A DNA stretch of 64,000 nt from JBBDMC01 sp963775235 (GTDB taxonomy: Bacteria > Pseudomonadota > Alphaproteobacteria > Rhizobiales > Kaistiaceae), in assembly GCA_963775235.1 (NCBI GenBank), contig CAVZHY010000007.1, positions 464,506 through 528,505 on the forward strand. Direction: 5' to 3'. Below the pieces are notes generated by a model that was not told the origin of the DNA, did not search any database, and saw only the letters and a list, made by a program, of their open reading frames with translations. Made by a program: the position numbers and the translations under genes. Shown piece after piece: positions 44,646 to 53,136 of the stretch; within the stretch, counting starts at the first letter, position 1; every line of letters begins with the position of its first letter.

Positions 44646-45535
44646 TCCGACCCGATCTCCTCGCGCACCTGTGCATAGCTCACCACGCCGAACAGCACCG
44701 TGCCCCCGACGATGTTGCCGAGGAGGGTAGGCAGCAGAAAATGCAGGAACACCTCGCCGGTGGTCGCCGCTTGCTGCACCCACAGATAGAAAGCCTCGAC
44801 GGAGCCGGCGATGACATGGGTGAAATCGCCCAGCGCAAGCAGATAGGTCAGCAGTCCGATCACGAAGAACTCGGTGTTCTCCGATGAGGGCAGCATCCAG
44901 ACCAGCGCCGCGATCAGCCATCCGGCGGCGATGCCCTTGGTGAACATCTCGATGCCGGAGTTGGCCATCAGGTGCTCGGCGATTGCGCGCACGCTGGCGT
45001 CGATATCAGCCGGCAGGATCGGGGTGTAGGCAAGCGTCGCTGCCACGATCAGCGACCCGACGAGATTCGCCACCAGCACGATGCCCCACAAACGGAGCAT
45101 CACCAGAAGCCACTTGACCTGTCGGCGCGCGATGACCGGAAGCACCGCCGTCAGCGTGCTTTCCGTGAAGAGCTGCTGGCGGGCCATGATCACCACGATG
45201 AAACCGACGGAGTAGCCGAGGCGCGCGATGATCGGCTTCCACGGCACGTCCGGCAGGTACGCCGACAGCAGCGCCTGCGAGACGACCGACAGACCGATCG
45301 ACAGTCCGGCCGCAACCCCCGACCACCACAGCGCCGGGAATCCGCGCGCCAGCTCGCCTTCGCCTTCGACGCGGATGATCTCGTAGACGACCGCGGCGCG
45401 CAGGCGGCGACGGTCGCCGATCTGCTTTGCCTCCTCGCGGCTTATGCCCGGCGCCGTGCCGGGGACTTCGTCCTGGCTGGTGGGGCCTTGATGCGGCGGT
45501 TCCTTTTTGGGTGGCGCCTTCGATGTCCTGGCCAT
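44639..45535 (-). CDS. Formate/nitrite transporter family protein
   Basis: Product of 298 aa from the ATG at 45535 (AGGAA at good spacing); a longer frame to 45595 is unlikely. A Lys/Pro-rich hydrophilic N terminus (KAPPKKEPPHQGPTSQ) precedes six helices. FNT-type features: FPALWWSGVAAGLSIGLSVV, RQQLFTESTLTAVLP, NLVGSLIVAATLAY, GLLTYLLALGDFTHVIAGSV. It forms a pentameric anion channel. The long N-terminal tail places it in the cytoplasmic-extension subgroup; the ion is uncertain. Confidence 0.87.
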   Translation of the reverse strand: MARTSKAPPKKEPPHQGPTSQDEVPGTAPGISREEAKQIGDRRRLRAAVVYEIIRVEGEGELARGFPALWWSGVAAGLSIGLSVVSQALLSAYLPDVPWKPIIARLGYSVGFIVVIMARQQLFTESTLTAVLPVIARRQVKWLLVMLRLWGIVLVANLVGSLIVAATLAYTPILPADIDASVRAIAEHLMANSGIEMFTKGIAAGWLIAALVWMLPSSENTEFFVIGLLTYLLALGDFTHVIAGSVEAFYLWVQQAATTGEVFLHFLLPTLLGNIVGGTVLFGVVSYAQVREEIGSDQ

Positions 45536-45647
45536 TTCGTGTTCCTGTGGATCGGGATCGGTTCGGCCACGCACCCGCGTCATGCCGGCGCGCATCCCTA
45601 AAGCGAAGACATGCGCGCAGTTACACGTAAATCCCGGGGGTGGCGAT

Positions 45648-46358
45648 TCAGTTTCCGTCCGCGCCGATCAGGCGAACGCTACGGCGGTCCTTGCCGAGCT
45701 CGACCCCGTTTACATCGGCCATCAGGTCGCTGAGCTTCCTGTAGCCGTAGTTGCGCGGATCAAAATCAGGCATGCCCTTGTATAGCTGGGTGCCGACGCC
45801 GCTGAGTGCCGCCCAGTTGTCCTCGCCTGCGGTCTTGTCGATTGCCGCAACGATCTCGGCGGTGGGCAGAGCACTCTTCTTTTTGGGTCGCTCTTTCGCC
45901 GGCCGCCGTTCGTCTTCGAGGAGCAGATCGCAATAGAAGAAGCGGTCGCAGGCAGCGACGTGCGGTGCCGCCGCCTTTTTCTCCCCAAATCCGTAGACCG
46001 CCAGGCCGTCCTCACGGATGCGGCTGGCGAGCGCGGTGAAATCGCTGTCGCTGGAGGCAAGACAGAAGCCATCGAGGTCTCGCTCGTGCAACATGTCGAT
46101 GGCCTCGATGGCGAGCTTCATGTCGGTGGCGTTCTTGCCCTTGGAGGCCGGCAGAACGTGGACGGGCGTCAGGGCATACTCATGCAGCAGCTTCAGCCAC
46201 GGCTGCATCGAGGTGCTGCCGAAGTGGCCGTACAGGCGGCGGATGACGACCGTTCCCATCGCCGATGCTTCCCGCATGATGATCGGCAGGAAGTCGGCGC
46301 GCAGGTTGTCTCCGTCGATCAGAAGCGCGAGCTTCGCGGTCGCCTGGGCGTCATTCAT
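45648..46358 (-). CDS. NYN domain (PIN-like nuclease) protein with C-terminal LOTUS/OST-HTH
   Basis: Product of 236 aa with a strong GAGGAGGT site. NYN domain residues ~8-145: KLALLIDGDN (catalytic Asp), KGKNATDMKLAIEAIDMLHE (second acidic pair), CLASSDSDFTALASRIREDG (third). C-terminal OST-HTH/LOTUS at ~165-235 (PTAEIVAAIDKTAGEDNWAA). Predicted RNase; LOTUS domains bind RNA. It lies 12 bases after envZ-like in the same operon. Confidence 0.9.
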   Translation of the reverse strand: MNDAQATAKLALLIDGDNLRADFLPIIMREASAMGTVVIRRLYGHFGSTSMQPWLKLLHEYALTPVHVLPASKGKNATDMKLAIEAIDMLHERDLDGFCLASSDSDFTALASRIREDGLAVYGFGEKKAAAPHVAACDRFFYCDLLLEDERRPAKERPKKKSALPTAEIVAAIDKTAGEDNWAALSGVGTQLYKGMPDFDPRNYGYRKLSDLMADVNGVELGKDRRSVRLIGADGN

Positions 46359-46370
46359 GGCCTCACCTCC

Positions 46371-47744
46371 TCACGCCGGTACGGTTACCGTTGCACGAAG
46401 GCCGCCGAGCGGACTGTCCGAAAGCGTGATGTCGCCGCCGTGGTTGCGGGCAATGTCGCGGGCAATCGAGAGGCCGAGCCCCGTGCCGCTCTCGTCGAGG
46501 TTACGGGCATCGTCGCGCCGGTAGAACGGCTTGAACACCGACTCGCGTTCAACCGCGGGTACGCCGGGGCCGTCGTCATCGACGGTGATGGTCAGCTGGC
46601 CGTCGGCGTGGGCGCCGGCGACCGTGACGCAACGTCCGTGCCGGGCGGCGTTGGCGACCAGATTTGCGACGCAGCGCCTGAATGCCTGCGGCCTGATGGC
46701 GACGGTCGGGTCGCCCGAGAAGGTGATGCTCACCTGACGGCGGGCAACGCGCGCAGCCTCGCCGGCTTCATCGATGAGCGCCGCCATATCGGTTGCCACC
46801 GTCTCTTCGCCAAGGTCGCCACGGGCAAAGGCGAGGTAGCCTTCGAGCATGCGGTTCATGTCGTCGACGTCATCCTTGAGCGCCGCCACGTCGGCGGTCT
46901 CCTCGAGCAGGGCCAACTCGAGGCGAAAGCGGGTGAGCATCGTGCGCAGGTCATGACTGACGCCGGAAAGCATGGCGGTGCGCTGCTCGATCTGTCGCTC
47001 GACCCGCCGGCGCATTTCGTGGAATGCGGTCGTCGCCTGGCGTATTTCTCGCGCCCCGCGCGGCTCGAAGTCGGTCACCGGCCGGCCCTTGCCGAAATTG
47101 TCGACGGCATCCGAAAGCGCCAGGATCGGCCGGATCTGGTTGCGCAGAAATATGATGGCGACGGCAAGGAGAACGACGCTGGAGCCGGCCATCCAGGCGG
47201 CGAAGATCAGCGAGTTCGATACGTGCGTCTGGCTGCGCCGCGCCAGCACCTGCAGGACGTGGTCATCGAGTTTGACGCGGATTTCGATTGAGGGACCGTC
47301 GGTCTTGACCCAGAACGGCCGGTCGATCTGCCGGGCGAGCTCGCGGCTGATCACGCGGTTGAGCGGGGACAGGATTTCGGACAGGCCGGTCTCGGGCAAC
47401 TGGTCGGGCGGCAGCAGCGCGATATTGAGGTCGAGGCGGTCCTTGGCGATGCGGGTGATCTGCGTGAAGTCGGCGTCCTGCGGGTACGTCTCGATCACGT
47501 CGGAGATGGCCGCGATGTCGGCAACCATTGCCCCCGACAGGCGGGTGACGACTTCCAGCCAGTGCCGCTCCATGAAGACGAAAGCGACCAGCGCCTGCAG
47601 CAGCACCACCGGCGCGATGACGATGATCAGCGAGCGGGCATAGAGCCCGGTCGGCAGGAAATTGCGGAGCCCGAAGGTGGCACGTTTGCTGCCGGGCCGC
47701 CGCTGAGCGCCGGCGGCCGCTGACTGGTCGGCTGTAGTCGTCAT
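46371..47744 (-). CDS. envZ: Sensor histidine kinase, EnvZ-like
   Basis: Product of 457 aa. First helix ARSLIIVIAPVVLLQALVAF, a periplasmic sensor region of ~120 residues, second helix SLIFAAWMAGSSVVLLAVAI, HAMP (~200-250), H-box GVSHDLRTMLTRFRLELALL, N-box NLVANAARHG, G1 DDGPGVP, G2 GTGLGLSIARDIARNHGG. The kinase of the adjacent OmpR-type regulator. The signal is unknown; symbol by closest family. Confidence 0.88.
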   Translation of the reverse strand: MTTTADQSAAAGAQRRPGSKRATFGLRNFLPTGLYARSLIIVIAPVVLLQALVAFVFMERHWLEVVTRLSGAMVADIAAISDVIETYPQDADFTQITRIAKDRLDLNIALLPPDQLPETGLSEILSPLNRVISRELARQIDRPFWVKTDGPSIEIRVKLDDHVLQVLARRSQTHVSNSLIFAAWMAGSSVVLLAVAIIFLRNQIRPILALSDAVDNFGKGRPVTDFEPRGAREIRQATTAFHEMRRRVERQIEQRTAMLSGVSHDLRTMLTRFRLELALLEETADVAALKDDVDDMNRMLEGYLAFARGDLGEETVATDMAALIDEAGEAARVARRQVSITFSGDPTVAIRPQAFRRCVANLVANAARHGRCVTVAGAHADGQLTITVDDDGPGVPAVERESVFKPFYRRDDARNLDESGTGLGLSIARDIARNHGGDITLSDSPLGGLRATVTVPA

Positions 47745-47768
47745 GCCGCCGGTTCCTCACCCAAGCCG

Positions 47769-48482
47769 CTAACCTGCGGTCGCCAGCCGGTAGCCGATGC
47801 CCCGCACCGTCTGAAGATAGAGCGGATTGGCGGGGTCTGTCTCGATCTTGCGGCGGAGGCGGTTGATCTGGACGTCGACGGTGCGTTCGCCAGCGGCGCC
47901 GGCCGTCGCGGTCAGCTTGTCGCGCGCGACCGTCTCGCCGGGCGTCGCGGCGAAGATCGCCAGCATTCGCCGCTCGCTCTCGGTCAGGTGAACCGGCGCG
48001 CCGGCGCGCCTGAGCTCCAGCCTTTCGCGATGGAAGACGAAGGGTCCGAAGCTCACCTGTTCGATCAGTGGTCTGGCGGGCGCGGCGCTGCGCCTCAGGA
48101 TATTGGCGATGCGCAGCAGCAGTTCGCGCGGGTCGAACGGTTTGGCGAGATAATCGTCGGCGCCCGCCTCAAGGCCGGCGATGCGGCTTTCCGGCTCGGC
48201 CCGCGCGGTGAGCATCAGGATCGGAACGTCCATCGTCTCCCGCAGGCTCCTGACCAGCGTCACGCCGTTCTCGTCCGGCATCATCACATCGACGATCAGC
48301 AGATCGAAGGCGAGGCCGATGAGGCGCTGGCGGGCTTCGGCCGCGTTGCCGGCGCTGGTGACGCGGAATCCCTGGTCGCCGAGATAGCGGGAAAGGAGCT
48401 GGCGGATGCGACTGTCGTCGTCGACGACCAGCAGATGCAGGGCGTTGTCGGGAAGGGAATGTTCGGACGCCGACGCGGCCAT
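47769..48482 (-). CDS. ompR: OmpR-family response regulator
   Basis: Product of 237 aa. Receiver ~13-125: VVDDDSRIRQLLSRYLGDQG, phosphorylated Asp in LIVDVMMPDENG, then MLTARAEPESRIAGLEAGAD and YLAKPFDPREL (conserved Lys). Winged helix ~140-235: LTESERRMLAIFAATPGETV and RTVDVQINRLRRKIETDPAN, QTVRGIGYRL. It is cotranscribed with the EnvZ-like kinase, 24 bases downstream, and follows marR by 20 bases. Confidence 0.93.
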   Translation of the reverse strand: MAASASEHSLPDNALHLLVVDDDSRIRQLLSRYLGDQGFRVTSAGNAAEARQRLIGLAFDLLIVDVMMPDENGVTLVRSLRETMDVPILMLTARAEPESRIAGLEAGADDYLAKPFDPRELLLRIANILRRSAAPARPLIEQVSFGPFVFHRERLELRRAGAPVHLTESERRMLAIFAATPGETVARDKLTATAGAAGERTVDVQINRLRRKIETDPANPLYLQTVRGIGYRLATAG

Positions 48483-48501
48483 GGCGCGATCCGCTCCGAT
48501 G

Positions 48502-49041
48502 TTACCGCCCGATCAGGCGGGAGACCTTGTCGCGCTCGCCGGAATCGATGATCGCGCGCAGGAATTTCTCGGCGCCCGCGCGTTCGTTCGGCGTCAGCGT
48601 CTCGAGCGCCGTGCCGATGCGGCGGATCTGAAGGTCGACCAGTCGCAGTGCCAGGGCCCGGCCGGCCTCGGTCGGGTAGAGCAGGCGCTGGCGGCGGTCG
48701 AGCGGGCCGGGGCGCTGCTCGATGAAACCGTTGTCGACCAGTTGCTTGAGCACGCGGCCGAGGCTCTGCTTGGTGATCTTGAGGATGTCGAGCAGGTCGG
48801 CGACGCGAATGCCAGGGTGGCGGTTGACGAAATGGATGACGCGGTGATGCGCGCGGCCGAAGTCGTAGCTGACAAGTGCGGCGTCCGGGTCCGAGATGAA
48901 ATCGCGGTACGCGAAGAACAGGAGCTCGATGAAGGTGAGCTCGGGCTGGTCGGCGGTCGACATCGGGGCGATCGGCGGTTTGCTGCCGCCGTTCGGCAGC
49001 ATGGCGCCCGATCCGCCTGCCTTCAGATTTATGTCAGCCAT
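48502..49041 (-). CDS. MarR family transcriptional regulator
   Basis: 179 aa from the ATG at 49041; internal ATGs (for example 48963) are alternatives as no clear Shine-Dalgarno is seen. Winged-helix domain: RVIHFVNRHPGIRVADLLDI, LKITKQSLGRVLKQLVDNGF, IEQRPGPLDRRQRLLYPTEA with the conserved D-x-R wing. The start codon lies inside a perfect ATGTCA/TGACAT inverted repeat, which suggests autoregulation. It heads marR-ompR-envZ-NYN. Divergent from ilvE. Confidence 0.9.
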   Translation of the reverse strand: MADINLKAGGSGAMLPNGGSKPPIAPMSTADQPELTFIELLFFAYRDFISDPDAALVSYDFGRAHHRVIHFVNRHPGIRVADLLDILKITKQSLGRVLKQLVDNGFIEQRPGPLDRRQRLLYPTEAGRALALRLVDLQIRRIGTALETLTPNERAGAEKFLRAIIDSGERDKVSRLIGR

Positions 49042-49069
49042 GTTGACATATTTTGACGCGGTTGATACT
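49031..49069. promoter_or_regulatory. Operator-like palindrome over the marR start and ilvE promoter
   Basis: ATGTCA (49031-49036) and TGACAT (49044-49049) form an inverted repeat with 7-base spacer centred on the marR start. TTGACA at 49043-49048 can act as a -35 for plus-strand ilvE, with GATACT (49064-49069) as a short-spaced -10. A MarR dimer here could repress both directions. Inference from sequence. Confidence 0.45.
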
Positions 49070-49227
49070 GAAAAGCAATGGCGACGGTTCTCAGGCCTGA
49101 TTACCGGGAGCCGCGGGCCGCCCGAGGTCGCGGCACCATATCGGCGATCGGGGCTTGAGGCAAAAACGCGCGAGACCGCGGCGACCAACGAGAAACCAAG
49201 CCGCGCCGGTCCCGGGGAGGAGAGACG

Positions 49228-50127
49228 ATGGACAGCCAACCCTACGATGATCGTCCAGGCGTCATCTGGATGGATGGCGCGTTCGTTCCGTGGGCCGATG
49301 CGAAGCTGCACGTCCTCAGTCACGGTCTCCATTACGCCAGCGCGGTGTTCGAGGGCGAACGCGCCTACGGCGGCGTCATTTACAAGCTCGACGACCACAC
49401 GCGCCGCCTGCACCAGTCGGCAGGCATCCTCGGTTTCGAGATTCCGTGGACTGTCGACCAGATCAACCAGGCGTGCAACGAACTGCTCGTCCGCCAGGGG
49501 AACGGTGACGCATATGTCCGGCCGATCGCCTGGCGCGGCGCCGAGATGATGGGCGTGGCCGCACAGCAGACGAAGATCCATCTCGCGATCGCCGTCTGGG
49601 AATGGCCTTCGTATTTCAAGCCGGAGGAGCGGCTAAGAGGCATCCGCCTCGACATCGCGCGCTACCGCCGCCCCGACCCGGCGACCGAACCGGCGAAGGC
49701 CAAGGCGACCGGCCTCTACATGATCTGCACCATCTCCAAGCACGAGGCGGAACGCAAAGGCTACGCCGACGCGCTGATGTTCGATTGGCGCGGGCGCGTC
49801 GCCGAGGCGACCGGCGCCAACATCTTCTTCGTCAAGGACGGGGTCATTCACACGCCGACGCCAGATTGCTTCCTCGACGGCATCACCCGCCGCTCCGTGA
49901 TCGAGCTCGCCCGCAAGCGCGGCTACGAAGTCGTGGAGCGGGCGATCATGCCTGAGGAGATGACCGGCTTCGAGCAGTGCTTCCTCACCGGCACCGCTGC
50001 CGAGGTAACGCCGGTGTCGGAGATCGGGCCGTACAGCTTCACGGTCGGCGACATCACGCGCACGCTCATGGACGACTATTCGGCGCTGGTCAGGCCGCGG
50101 CAAAGGGCCATGGCCGCGAACGGCTGA
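49228..50127 (+). CDS. ilvE: Branched-chain amino acid aminotransferase
   Basis: Product of 299 aa with GGGGAGGAG upstream. Class IV PLP fold: GVIWMDGAFVPWADAKLHVL, HYASAVFEGERAYGG, YVRPIAWRGAEMMGV, KATGLYMICTISKHEAERKG (catalytic Lys region), GRVAEATGANIFFVKDGV, GITRRSVIELARKRGYEVVE, and CFLTGTAAEVTPV for cofactor phosphate. It transfers amino groups between Glu and Leu, Ile, Val. A 180-base leader separates it from the probable promoter; I see no attenuator. Confidence 0.95.
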   Translation: MDSQPYDDRPGVIWMDGAFVPWADAKLHVLSHGLHYASAVFEGERAYGGVIYKLDDHTRRLHQSAGILGFEIPWTVDQINQACNELLVRQGNGDAYVRPIAWRGAEMMGVAAQQTKIHLAIAVWEWPSYFKPEERLRGIRLDIARYRRPDPATEPAKAKATGLYMICTISKHEAERKGYADALMFDWRGRVAEATGANIFFVKDGVIHTPTPDCFLDGITRRSVIELARKRGYEVVERAIMPEEMTGFEQCFLTGTAAEVTPVSEIGPYSFTVGDITRTLMDDYSALVRPRQRAMAANG

Positions 50128-50155
50128 GCCGGTCCCGCACGTCGGGACTGCAAAC

Positions 50156-50641
50156 ATGGCGGCGCTCTCCGAGCGGAGCGTCTATGCTGTCTTCCGCGTC
50201 AGCATTGTTCTCAAGGGCCTCAACGCACTCTTCGAAATCGTCGCCGCACTGACGATCGCCTTCGTCAAGCCGGCTTCGGTCACTCGGATCGTGACTGCGC
50301 TCGTCCATCGCGAGCTGATCGAGGACCCGAAGGACGTGATCGCGGGCTGGCTCCTGCGCGCGGCGGAATCCTATTCGGTCAGCGGCCAGCGGTTCATGGT
50401 CTACTACCTGATCAGCCACGGCGTGCTGAAGCTCGCCGTCGTCGCCGGCCTGCTGGCCAACAAGCGCTGGGCCTATCCGGCCGGGCTCATCATCCTCGGG
50501 CTCTTCATTATCTATCAGCTGTACCGGATGACGTTCGCGCCGTCGCTTGCCCTTGCGGCGCTGACGATCTTCGACCTGTTCGTTATGGTGCTGATCTGGC
50601 ACGAGTACCGGCGGGTTCGGCACCATCTGCCGTTGGCGTGA
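50156..50641 (+). CDS. DUF2127 domain-containing membrane protein
   Basis: Product of 161 aa, four transmembrane helices. FRVSIVLKGLNALFEIVAAL, then YLISHGVLKLAVVAGLLANK with the family's H-G-x-x-K segment, RWAYPAGLIILGLFIIYQLY, and ALTIFDLFVMVLIWHEYRR. Function unknown. It follows ilvE by 28 bases and is likely cotranscribed. Confidence 0.88.
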   Translation: MAALSERSVYAVFRVSIVLKGLNALFEIVAALTIAFVKPASVTRIVTALVHRELIEDPKDVIAGWLLRAAESYSVSGQRFMVYYLISHGVLKLAVVAGLLANKRWAYPAGLIILGLFIIYQLYRMTFAPSLALAALTIFDLFVMVLIWHEYRRVRHHLPLA

Positions 50642-50654
50642 CCGCAAACAAAAA

Positions 50655-50676
50655 AGCCGCCGGTTGCCCGGCGGCT
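50655..50676. terminator. Bidirectional terminator, cspA side
   Basis: AGCCGCCGG (50655-50663), loop TTGC, CCGGCGGCT (50668-50676). The A-run on the left reads as a T-tract on the minus strand, giving a standard intrinsic terminator for cspA; on the plus strand it closes the ilvE-DUF2127 unit. Confidence 0.85.
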
Positions 50677-50699
50677 CTTCCTCATGCTTGAACCATACT

Positions 50700-50930
50700 C
50701 TACATGGCGTTGCCGCCGGCCGCTGGTTGAAGGTCGACCGCCTTGGGTCCCTTGCCGCGTTTGTCCGGCTCGGTCTCGAACGAAATCCGCATGCCGTCGG
50801 TCAGCGCGCCGATACCGGAGCGCTCGACCGCGGTGACATGCACGAATACGTCCTTGCCGCCGTCGTCCGGGGTGATGAACCCATAGCCTTTGGAAGCGTT
50901 GAAGAATTTCACGGTGCCGTTCTGACGCAT
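50700..50930 (-). CDS. Cold-shock protein, CspA family
   Basis: Product of 76 aa. RNP1-like KGYGFITPDD and RNP2 VFVHVTAVERSG with NGTVKFFNASKGYGF. A single cold-shock domain binding single-stranded RNA and DNA, acting as RNA chaperone. The upstream ~150 bases may form a regulatory leader, as in other csp genes. Good terminator downstream. Confidence 0.95.
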   Translation of the reverse strand: MRQNGTVKFFNASKGYGFITPDDGGKDVFVHVTAVERSGIGALTDGMRISFETEPDKRGKGPKAVDLQPAAGGNAM

Positions 50931-51298
50931 CGGATGACCTTTTCAGTTGGTGTCTGGATCCCGGCGTGGCGACCGGGAAAGCAGCCCTTTCAGAGATCGG
51001 CGAAAAAATGGTGCGTCTTCGTCAGTCTTTTTCGCGGCCCGTCTTCGCGGAGCATCGTCTGCCGGTTGGCCAGCGGCCTTCCGTGTGCGCCCTTGCATTC
51101 TCCCCGGGTCCCACAGTCTGCCCGTAGGTGAAATGATGATGCAGACGGCCAGAGAAAGCAATGGTTGTGGCAATCCTTGAGACGCGCGCCGCAACCAAGG
51201 ATTTGGGCCGAAATGGACACAAGATCGTGAAGCAATGACGGAAGTCGATGGCTTAAGCGTTAGCAGTCGCAACAGCAAAGCCATCACAGGAGGCGAGG
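50931..51298. other. Divergent intergenic region (cspA leader and hydrolase promoter)
   Basis: This 368-bp gap between divergent cspA and the dienelactone hydrolase contains no convincing gene; short frames cross it but lack ribosome sites and coding character. It likely holds the long cspA 5' leader and both promoters. AGGAGGCGAGG immediately before 51299 is the hydrolase ribosome-binding site. Confidence 0.4.
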
Positions 51299-52177
51299 AT
51301 GCAGCAAACACCGAAGATTACTCAGGAAATGATCGAGCTGTATGACGAGTACACGCACGTGACGCTCGACCGGCGCGGCTTCATGGAGAAGTTGACAAAA
51401 CTCGCCGGTGGCGGCGCGGCGGCTTCGGCGATCGCGTCGTTGATCGGCAGCGACTACGCCCGGGCGGAGATCGTTGCCGCCGACGATCAGCGCCTGGCGA
51501 TCTCCGACATCACTTATCCGGGGCCGGCGATCCCGGTGAAAGCGTACCTCGCCATGCCGGCGACGCGCACCGGCAAACTGCCGGCGGTGGTGGTCATCCA
51601 CGAGAACCGCGGTCTTAATCCCCACATCAAGGACGTGGTCCGGCGCGTCGGGCTGGAAGGGTTCGTCGCCCTCGGTCCGGATCTGTTGTCGCGCCAGGGC
51701 GGCACGCCGGCGACCGACGAGGAAGCAGCGCCGATGTTCCGCAACATCAACCAGGCGGATCTCGTGGCGGACGCGGTCGCGGCGGTGAGCTTCCTCGAGA
51801 CTGATCCCGACACGAACGGCAAGGTCGGTGCGGTCGGCTTCTGCTTCGGCGGCGGCATCGTCAATCAGATGGCGGTCAAGAGTCCCGACCTGCTTGCCGC
51901 TGTTGCCTACTACGGTCAGCAACCCACCGCAGCAGACGCGGCGAAGATCAAGGCGCGGATGATGTTGCACTACGCCGGACTCGATGAGCGCACCAATGCC
52001 GGTATCCCGGCTTTCGAAGCAGCACTCAAGGCGGCAGGCGTCGACTATCAGACCTTCATCTATGAAGGCGCCAACCATGCCTTCAACAACGACACGTCGG
52101 CCGCACGCTATGACAAGGCGGCTGCCGACCTCGCCTGGTCGCGCACGATCGCCTTCCTCAAAGAGACGCTCGCGTGA
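51299..52177 (+). CDS. Dienelactone hydrolase family protein, probably Tat-exported
   Basis: Product of 292 aa with a strong AGGAGG. N-terminal LDRRGFMEKLTKLAGGGAAA is a twin-arginine-like signal, cleaved after ARA. Hydrolase domain: VVVIHENRGLNPHIKDV, nucleophile Cys in GFCFGG, acid in HYAGLDERTNAG, His in EGANHAFNNDTS. This Cys-Asp-His triad defines dienelactone hydrolases; the exported group is widespread in alphaproteobacteria and its substrate is unknown. Confidence 0.9.
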   Translation: MQQTPKITQEMIELYDEYTHVTLDRRGFMEKLTKLAGGGAAASAIASLIGSDYARAEIVAADDQRLAISDITYPGPAIPVKAYLAMPATRTGKLPAVVVIHENRGLNPHIKDVVRRVGLEGFVALGPDLLSRQGGTPATDEEAAPMFRNINQADLVADAVAAVSFLETDPDTNGKVGAVGFCFGGGIVNQMAVKSPDLLAAVAYYGQQPTAADAAKIKARMMLHYAGLDERTNAGIPAFEAALKAAGVDYQTFIYEGANHAFNNDTSAARYDKAAADLAWSRTIAFLKETLA

Positions 52178-52687
52178 CGTGAGACGCGACGATGAGAGGC
52201 CGCGTTCGCGGCTCTGTCGTCGCACCGCCGCTTTTCCGACGACACATTGTCGGTGCGCGCGATCGCACCAGCGTCCATGCGCGTAACGCTCCGCGCTCGC
52301 GCCGTGCTGCGCTGCGCTGCGCGACGCCAACAATGCATTGATATTCCACCGATATTTCGACGGATGCACGCATCGCTGCGTGCGCGCGCGGCGGCGGACT
52401 GCGTGTGTGCGAAGACTTGGACTCGCGACCGAGATACATCGATGCGGGTGGCGCGATCGCATCGCTCGCGAGACAAGTCGAAGCGTCGTTCGCCACGTCG
52501 ACGACATCGTCAGCGATGTGCGGAGATGATCGACGACGTTATCTCGCACGACATCGAAGATGCATCCGCTGTTGATGCGACGACAACATCGCAACACTCG
52601 TTTGGAATTTGAACGCGTAACGAATTAGCGGGTTGTTAACGCGGAAGTTGCACTAGAATGAGTTTGTGAGCCGATTCGCGGCTCAGC
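52178..52687. other. Non-coding region of unusual composition
   Basis: These 510 bases carry no convincing ORF. They begin with a GCCGCG/CGCGGC hairpin just after the hydrolase stop (about 52194-52216). After that they are crowded with CGA, GCGAT, ATCGC and GATGCG steps and poor in GG and CC, quite unlike flanking genes. GAGCCG/CGGCTC (52668-52673, 52679-52684) forms a hairpin before the H1-like gene. It may hold a structured RNA, a protein-binding array, or decayed sequence. Confidence 0.4.
52633..52659 (+). promoter_or_regulatory. Candidate promoter of the H1-like gene
   Basis: TAGAAT at 52654-52659 is a good -10 hexamer; TTGTTA at 52633-52638 is a possible -35 with 15-base spacing and overlaps GTTAAC. 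The gene begins about 45 bases downstream. Confidence 0.4.
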
Positions 52688-52705
52688 ATGGAGAGGAGAA
52701 GTACA

Positions 52706-52819
52706 TTGGCTAAGACAGCGAAACGGAAGCCCGCGAAGAAGGCTGCCAAGAAGGCGGCCAAGAAGAAACCAGCTGCGAAGAAGAAGGCAGCGCGCAGGGC
52801 GCCCGCGAAAAAGAAGTAG
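52706..52819 (+). CDS. Histone H1-like Lys/Ala-rich small protein
   Basis: A 37-residue product from a TTG at 52706 with GGAGAGGAG seven bases ahead, starting MAKTAKRKPAKKAAKK and continuing as Lys, Ala and Pro only, with two Arg. An in-frame ATG at 52688 gives a 43-residue version but would bury the ribosome site. This is the C-terminal-domain-of-H1 type of nucleoid protein known in many bacteria. It should bind DNA non-specifically. A terminator follows at 52921. Confidence 0.75.
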   Translation: MAKTAKRKPAKKAAKKAAKKKPAAKKKAARRAPAKKK

Positions 52820-52920
52820 CTCGGGCGTCGCCGGTTCGCCGGCGACAATCGTACTTCCGCGTCGCCGTCGCGATCACTCGATACACGGAGCGGTCGCGCG
52901 GCGGGCGGGAGGTCGAAGAG

Positions 52921-52945
52921 GGGCATCGTCTCGATGCCCCTTTTT
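52921..52945 (+). terminator. Rho-independent terminator
   Basis: GGGCATCG (52921-52928), loop TCT, CGATGCCC (52932-52939), then C and five T. It closes the H1-like transcript. Confidence 0.85.
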
Positions 52946-53136
52946 CATTTGGCCAATCGCTTCGGCACGATGCGCGACGAGCCGCGTGCGCTGTGACATT
53001 CGATGTGCCGCTGATGCGCCCTCGCGCACGCGGCTTCTGCGCCCGCCACGTCCTCGGCGCGGGTGCAACGCCTGTGCCCCGCCGCGCCGGAAATGCGCTA
53101 AGGTGGTGGCACGAGCGGAACACCAAAGAGGGGCCG

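Noticed and set aside
52636..52926. Phe-rich 96-aa minus-strand frame (FFFAGALRAAFFFAAGFF)
   Set aside because: It is the reverse complement of the AAG-rich H1-like gene, which has a ribosome site and terminator on the plus strand.
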